Notes under the pieces: generated by a model
Database searches by the model: none
Seen by the model: only the letters and a program-made list of their open reading frames with translations
Told to the model about the DNA's origin: nothing
Translations under genes and position numbers: made by a program
Shown: positions 61,421-64,000 of the stretch, piece after piece
Numbering within the stretch: the stretch's first letter is position 1
How the letters are laid out: the number at the start of each line of letters is the position of its first letter
From: Pseudomonas fluorescens
Lineage (GTDB): Bacteria; Pseudomonadota; Gammaproteobacteria; Pseudomonadales; Pseudomonadaceae
Length of the DNA stretch: 64,000 nt
Reading direction: 5' to 3'
Assembly: GCF_001902145.1 (NCBI RefSeq)
Contig: NZ_MRST01000025.1
Span: 62,001-126,000, forward strand

Positions 61421-64000
61421 GATGCGCTCTCCTTTAGCTGCACCTTCGGACTCGCCCCCTGGCGCTGAAAGCGCAGCGCCAGGCTGCGCATCACCACATA
61501 GAACACGGGCGTCAGGAACAGGCCGAACAGCGTCACGCCCAACATCCCGGCAAACACCGCAACCCCCATGGCATGGCGCATCTCGGCCCCGGCGCCACTG
61601 GCAAACACCAACGGGACTACGCCTGCAATAAACGCCAGGGACGTCATCAAAATAGGCCGCAGGCGCAATTGACAGGCGTGGATCACCGCTTCCAATGGGC
61701 TGGCGCCTTCGGCTTCGAGGCTGCGGGCAAACTCGACGATCAGGATGGCGTTCTTCGCCGCCAAGCCCACCAGCACCACCAACCCGATCTGCACGAACAC
61801 GTTGTTGTCGCCCTCCACCAGCCACACGCCGATGATTGCGCTGAGCAGGCACATGGGCACGATCAGCAACACCGCCAACGGCAGCAGCCAGCTGTTGTAC
61901 TGCGCGGCGAGGATCAGATAAGCCAGCAACACACACAGCGGGAAAATAAACAGGGCCGATGACCCGGCGAGCTTTTGCTGGTAGGTCAGGTCTGTCCATT
62001 CATAGGTCACGCCCTCGGGCAGTACCTCCTGGGCCAGGCGCTCCATGAGCGCAACCGCCTGCCCGGAGCTGACCCCTGGCATCGCGCCGCCAGAGATATC
62101 CGCCGAGGGATAGCCGTTGTAGTGAATCACCCGGTCAGGCCCGGAGCCCGGCGTGACCGTGACAAACGCCGACAACGGCAGCATGTCGCCGGCGGCATTG
62201 CGCACCTGCAGGCGGCCAATGGCTTCGGCTTGCATGCGGTGGTCCGCATCGGCCTGGGCCGTGACTTTGTAGGTGCGGCCAAACCGGTTGAAGTCGTTGA
62301 CATACAGCGACCCCAGATAGACCTGCAGCGACTCGAACACATCCGCCAGGCGCACGCCCTGGCTCTTGACCTGGGTGCGGTCGATATCGACATTCAGTTG
62401 CGGCGCGTTGACGTCCAGGCTGGTCATCAGCCCGGCCACTTGGCCTGACTCAGTGGCTTTGGTCATCAATACCTGGGTCTGCTGCACCAACGCCTCAAGC
62501 CCGACGCCGCCACGGTCTTCGACCTGCAGCTTGAAGCCTCCGGTCACGCCGAGCCCCGGTACCGGTGGCGGCGGGAACACACCAAGGAAGCCGTCGGGGA
62601 TGCTCGCGAATTTGGCTTGCAGGCGCCCGGCGATGGCGACCGCTGCCATATCCGGCGAGGTGCGTTCTTTGAACGGATCAAGCATGACGAACATCACCGC
62701 CGCATTCGGGACGTTGACGAAACCGTTGACCGACAGCCCTGGGAACGCCACGACACTCTCGACCCCCGGCTCATCCAGGGCGATTTTCGACATTTGCCGC
62801 ACCACCGCATCGGTACGCTCCAACGAAGCCGCGTTTGGCAGTTGGGCGATGCCGACCAGGTAGTACTTGTCCTGCATCGGCACGAAGCCGGCCGGTACCG
62901 CGTTGAAGCCCAACCAGGTCAATGCGAGCAAGCCGCCGTAAGCCAACAGCGCTACGCCGCGACGGCCGACGACCTTGCGCACGGTGTTGCCATAGGCTTG
63001 CGGCGCACGCTGGAACGGCCGACCCAGTACCTCCAACAGCCGTGCGGCGCGACCACGCAGGCTGCGCGGGTCATGCACCACAGCGGCATGCCGTGGCCGC
63101 AGCAACAGGCCGGCCAGCGCCGGGCTGAGGGTCAAGGAGTTGACCGCAGAGAGGATGGTGGAAATCGCGATGGTCAGCGCAAATTGCCGATAGAACTCGC
63201 CTTGCAGGCCACTGAGAAACGCGGTGGGAATGAACACGGCCGCCAGCACCGAGGTGATCGCAATGATGGGGCCGGTGACCTCGCCCATCGCCCGTCGCGC
63301 AGCCTGCGTCGGCTCCTCGCCGTTCTCGATGTGCCGCTCGACGTTCTCGACCACCACGATTGCATCGTCGACCACGATGCCGATCGACAGCACCAGGCCG
63401 AACAGCGACAAGGTATTGAGGGAGAAGCCCATCAGGTGCATGACCGCAAAGGTGCCGATGATCGACACCGGCACGGCCATCAAGGGGATCAGCGACGCGC
63501 GCCAGTTGCGCAGGAACACCACCACCACGATCACCACCAGCAGGATCGCTTCCATCAGCGTGATGGCTACCGACTCCAGGGAAGCGCGCACAAACACGGT
63601 GGGGTCATAGGCAATCCGCGACACCAGCCCTTCGGGGAAATTGGTTTGCAGGCGCTGCATGGTATCGCGCACCGACTGCGCCACATCCAGCGCGTTCGCC
63701 CCTGGGCTCTGGATGATTTGCAAGGCCACTGCAGGCTCGCCGTCCAACAGGCTGCGCAGCGCGTAGGCATCGGCACCCATCTCGATACGTGCCACATCGC
63801 GCAAACGCGTGACCTGGCCGTTATCGCCGGTGCGGATAATGATATCGCCGAACTGCTCTTCGTCCGTCAGGCGCCCGAGGGTATTGACCGTGACCTGGAA
63901 CGCCGCAGTGGAGTCCGGCGCCTGGCCGACCGAGCCGGCGGCCACTTGCACGTTCTGCTCGCGCACGGCGGCAATCACATCGCCGGCAGTCAAGCCACGG
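61417..64000 (-). CDS. RND efflux transporter (MexF-like), 5' end outside window
   Basis: The visible 860 residues are the C-terminal four-fifths of an HAE1 pump of about 1050 residues; the first transmembrane helix and about 190 residues lie beyond 64000. The proton relay Asp pair is in SIGIVVDDAIVVVENVER, the partner Lys in LAAKNAILIVEFARSL, and porter loops contain GSLYVNDFNRFGRTYKVTAQAD as in MexF. It ends just inside the start of its outer-membrane channel gene, with a 4-bp overlap. The adaptor gene must be upstream, outside the window. This is a second efflux system, unlike the pair at 13.5-17.7 kb. Confidence 0.9.
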   Translation of the reverse strand, partial: RGLTAGDVIAAVREQNVQVAAGSVGQAPDSTAAFQVTVNTLGRLTDEEQFGDIIIRTGDNGQVTRLRDVARIEMGADAYALRSLLDGEPAVALQIIQSPGANALDVAQSVRDTMQRLQTNFPEGLVSRIAYDPTVFVRASLESVAITLMEAILLVVIVVVVFLRNWRASLIPLMAVPVSIIGTFAVMHLMGFSLNTLSLFGLVLSIGIVVDDAIVVVENVERHIENGEEPTQAARRAMGEVTGPIIAITSVLAAVFIPTAFLSGLQGEFYRQFALTIAISTILSAVNSLTLSPALAGLLLRPRHAAVVHDPRSLRGRAARLLEVLGRPFQRAPQAYGNTVRKVVGRRGVALLAYGGLLALTWLGFNAVPAGFVPMQDKYYLVGIAQLPNAASLERTDAVVRQMSKIALDEPGVESVVAFPGLSVNGFVNVPNAAVMFVMLDPFKERTSPDMAAVAIAGRLQAKFASIPDGFLGVFPPPPVPGLGVTGGFKLQVEDRGGVGLEALVQQTQVLMTKATESGQVAGLMTSLDVNAPQLNVDIDRTQVKSQGVRLADVFESLQVYLGSLYVNDFNRFGRTYKVTAQADADHRMQAEAIGRLQVRNAAGDMLPLSAFVTVTPGSGPDRVIHYNGYPSADISGGAMPGVSSGQAVALMERLAQEVLPEGVTYEWTDLTYQQKLAGSSALFIFPLCVLLAYLILAAQYNSWLLPLAVLLIVPMCLLSAIIGVWLVEGDNNVFVQIGLVVLVGLAAKNAILIVEFARSLEAEGASPLEAVIHACQLRLRPILMTSLAFIAGVVPLVFASGAGAEMRHAMGVAVFAGMLGVTLFGLFLTPVFYVVMRSLALRFQRQGASPKVQLKESAS

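Noticed and set aside
61421..61999. N-terminal extension of the outer-membrane channel ORF
   Set aside because: It lies within the RND coding region in another frame; the lipoprotein signal starts at 61420.

Overview
The window is a GC-rich, gene-dense stretch of a fluorescent-group Pseudomonas chromosome. This rests on gene families and order typical of that group: a mannitol/arabitol kinase pair (mtlYZ), the 2-ketogluconate operon with its regulator PtxS (ptxS-kguEKTD), the functional-amyloid operon fapABCDEF, a gnd-zwf operon and DUF1652, together with many REP/REPIN repeats of the 'GGAGC-GGCTTGC-TCGCGA' kind. I see no rRNA, tRNA, CRISPR array, transposase or prophage gene.

Layout. 1-2.1 kb: end of a polyol catabolic operon (xylulokinase fragment, fructokinase). 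2.2-4.8 kb: an autotransporter with a beta-helical repeat passenger. 4.9-6.5 kb: DUF1652, then a ParD-like protein coupled to methionine aminopeptidase. 6.5-9.8 kb: a RimK-like ATP-grasp ligase divergent from a GNAT acetyltransferase, then sfnG (dimethylsulfone monooxygenase) behind a sigma-54 promoter. 10-11.2 kb: a long structured repeat and a TSUP anion exporter. 11.3-17.7 kb: a two-component system divergent from an RND efflux pair. 17.9-18.5 kb: a DUF1345 membrane protein.

18.6-26.8 kb is the least explained region. It holds a protein with two tandem carbohydrate-binding-like modules, a pertactin-type autotransporter, and two long proteins built of Ig-like beta modules. A 37-bp element containing an operator-like dyad sits upstream of the two outermost genes, oriented towards each of them, and so brackets the cluster. 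I treat this as the best candidate for an undescribed co-regulated surface or secreted system.

26.9-32.1 kb: ptxS and kguEKTD with two perfect PtxS operators. 32.2-36 kb: a chemoreceptor, an NCS2 purine permease and a LEA-type lipoprotein. 36.0-36.7 kb: a nested repeat block with the second copy of the long structured repeat. 36.7-41 kb: nitrilase divergent from a LysR regulator, small proteins, a DpkA-type reductase and a PepSY protein. 41.0-48.5 kb: an orphan FecR-like protein, the complete fap operon behind a sigma-54 promoter, and a VpsR/FleQ-type sigma-54 activator at its far end. 49.2-52.5 kb: gnd, zwf and a HAD phosphatase, translationally coupled. 52.8-57.6 kb: a very small coiled-coil protein, a phosphoethanolamine transferase, a Fur-controlled TonB receptor and a small exported PtrA-like protein. 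57.7-59.4 kb: GNAT and ZapE. 59.4-59.97 kb: a nested REP block. 60-64 kb: an OprM-type outer membrane channel coupled to a second RND pump that runs off the window.

Repeats shape this region. At least three REP sequence families are present, two of the repeat clusters are nested inside other inverted repeats, and three proteins have C-termini encoded by REP sequence.
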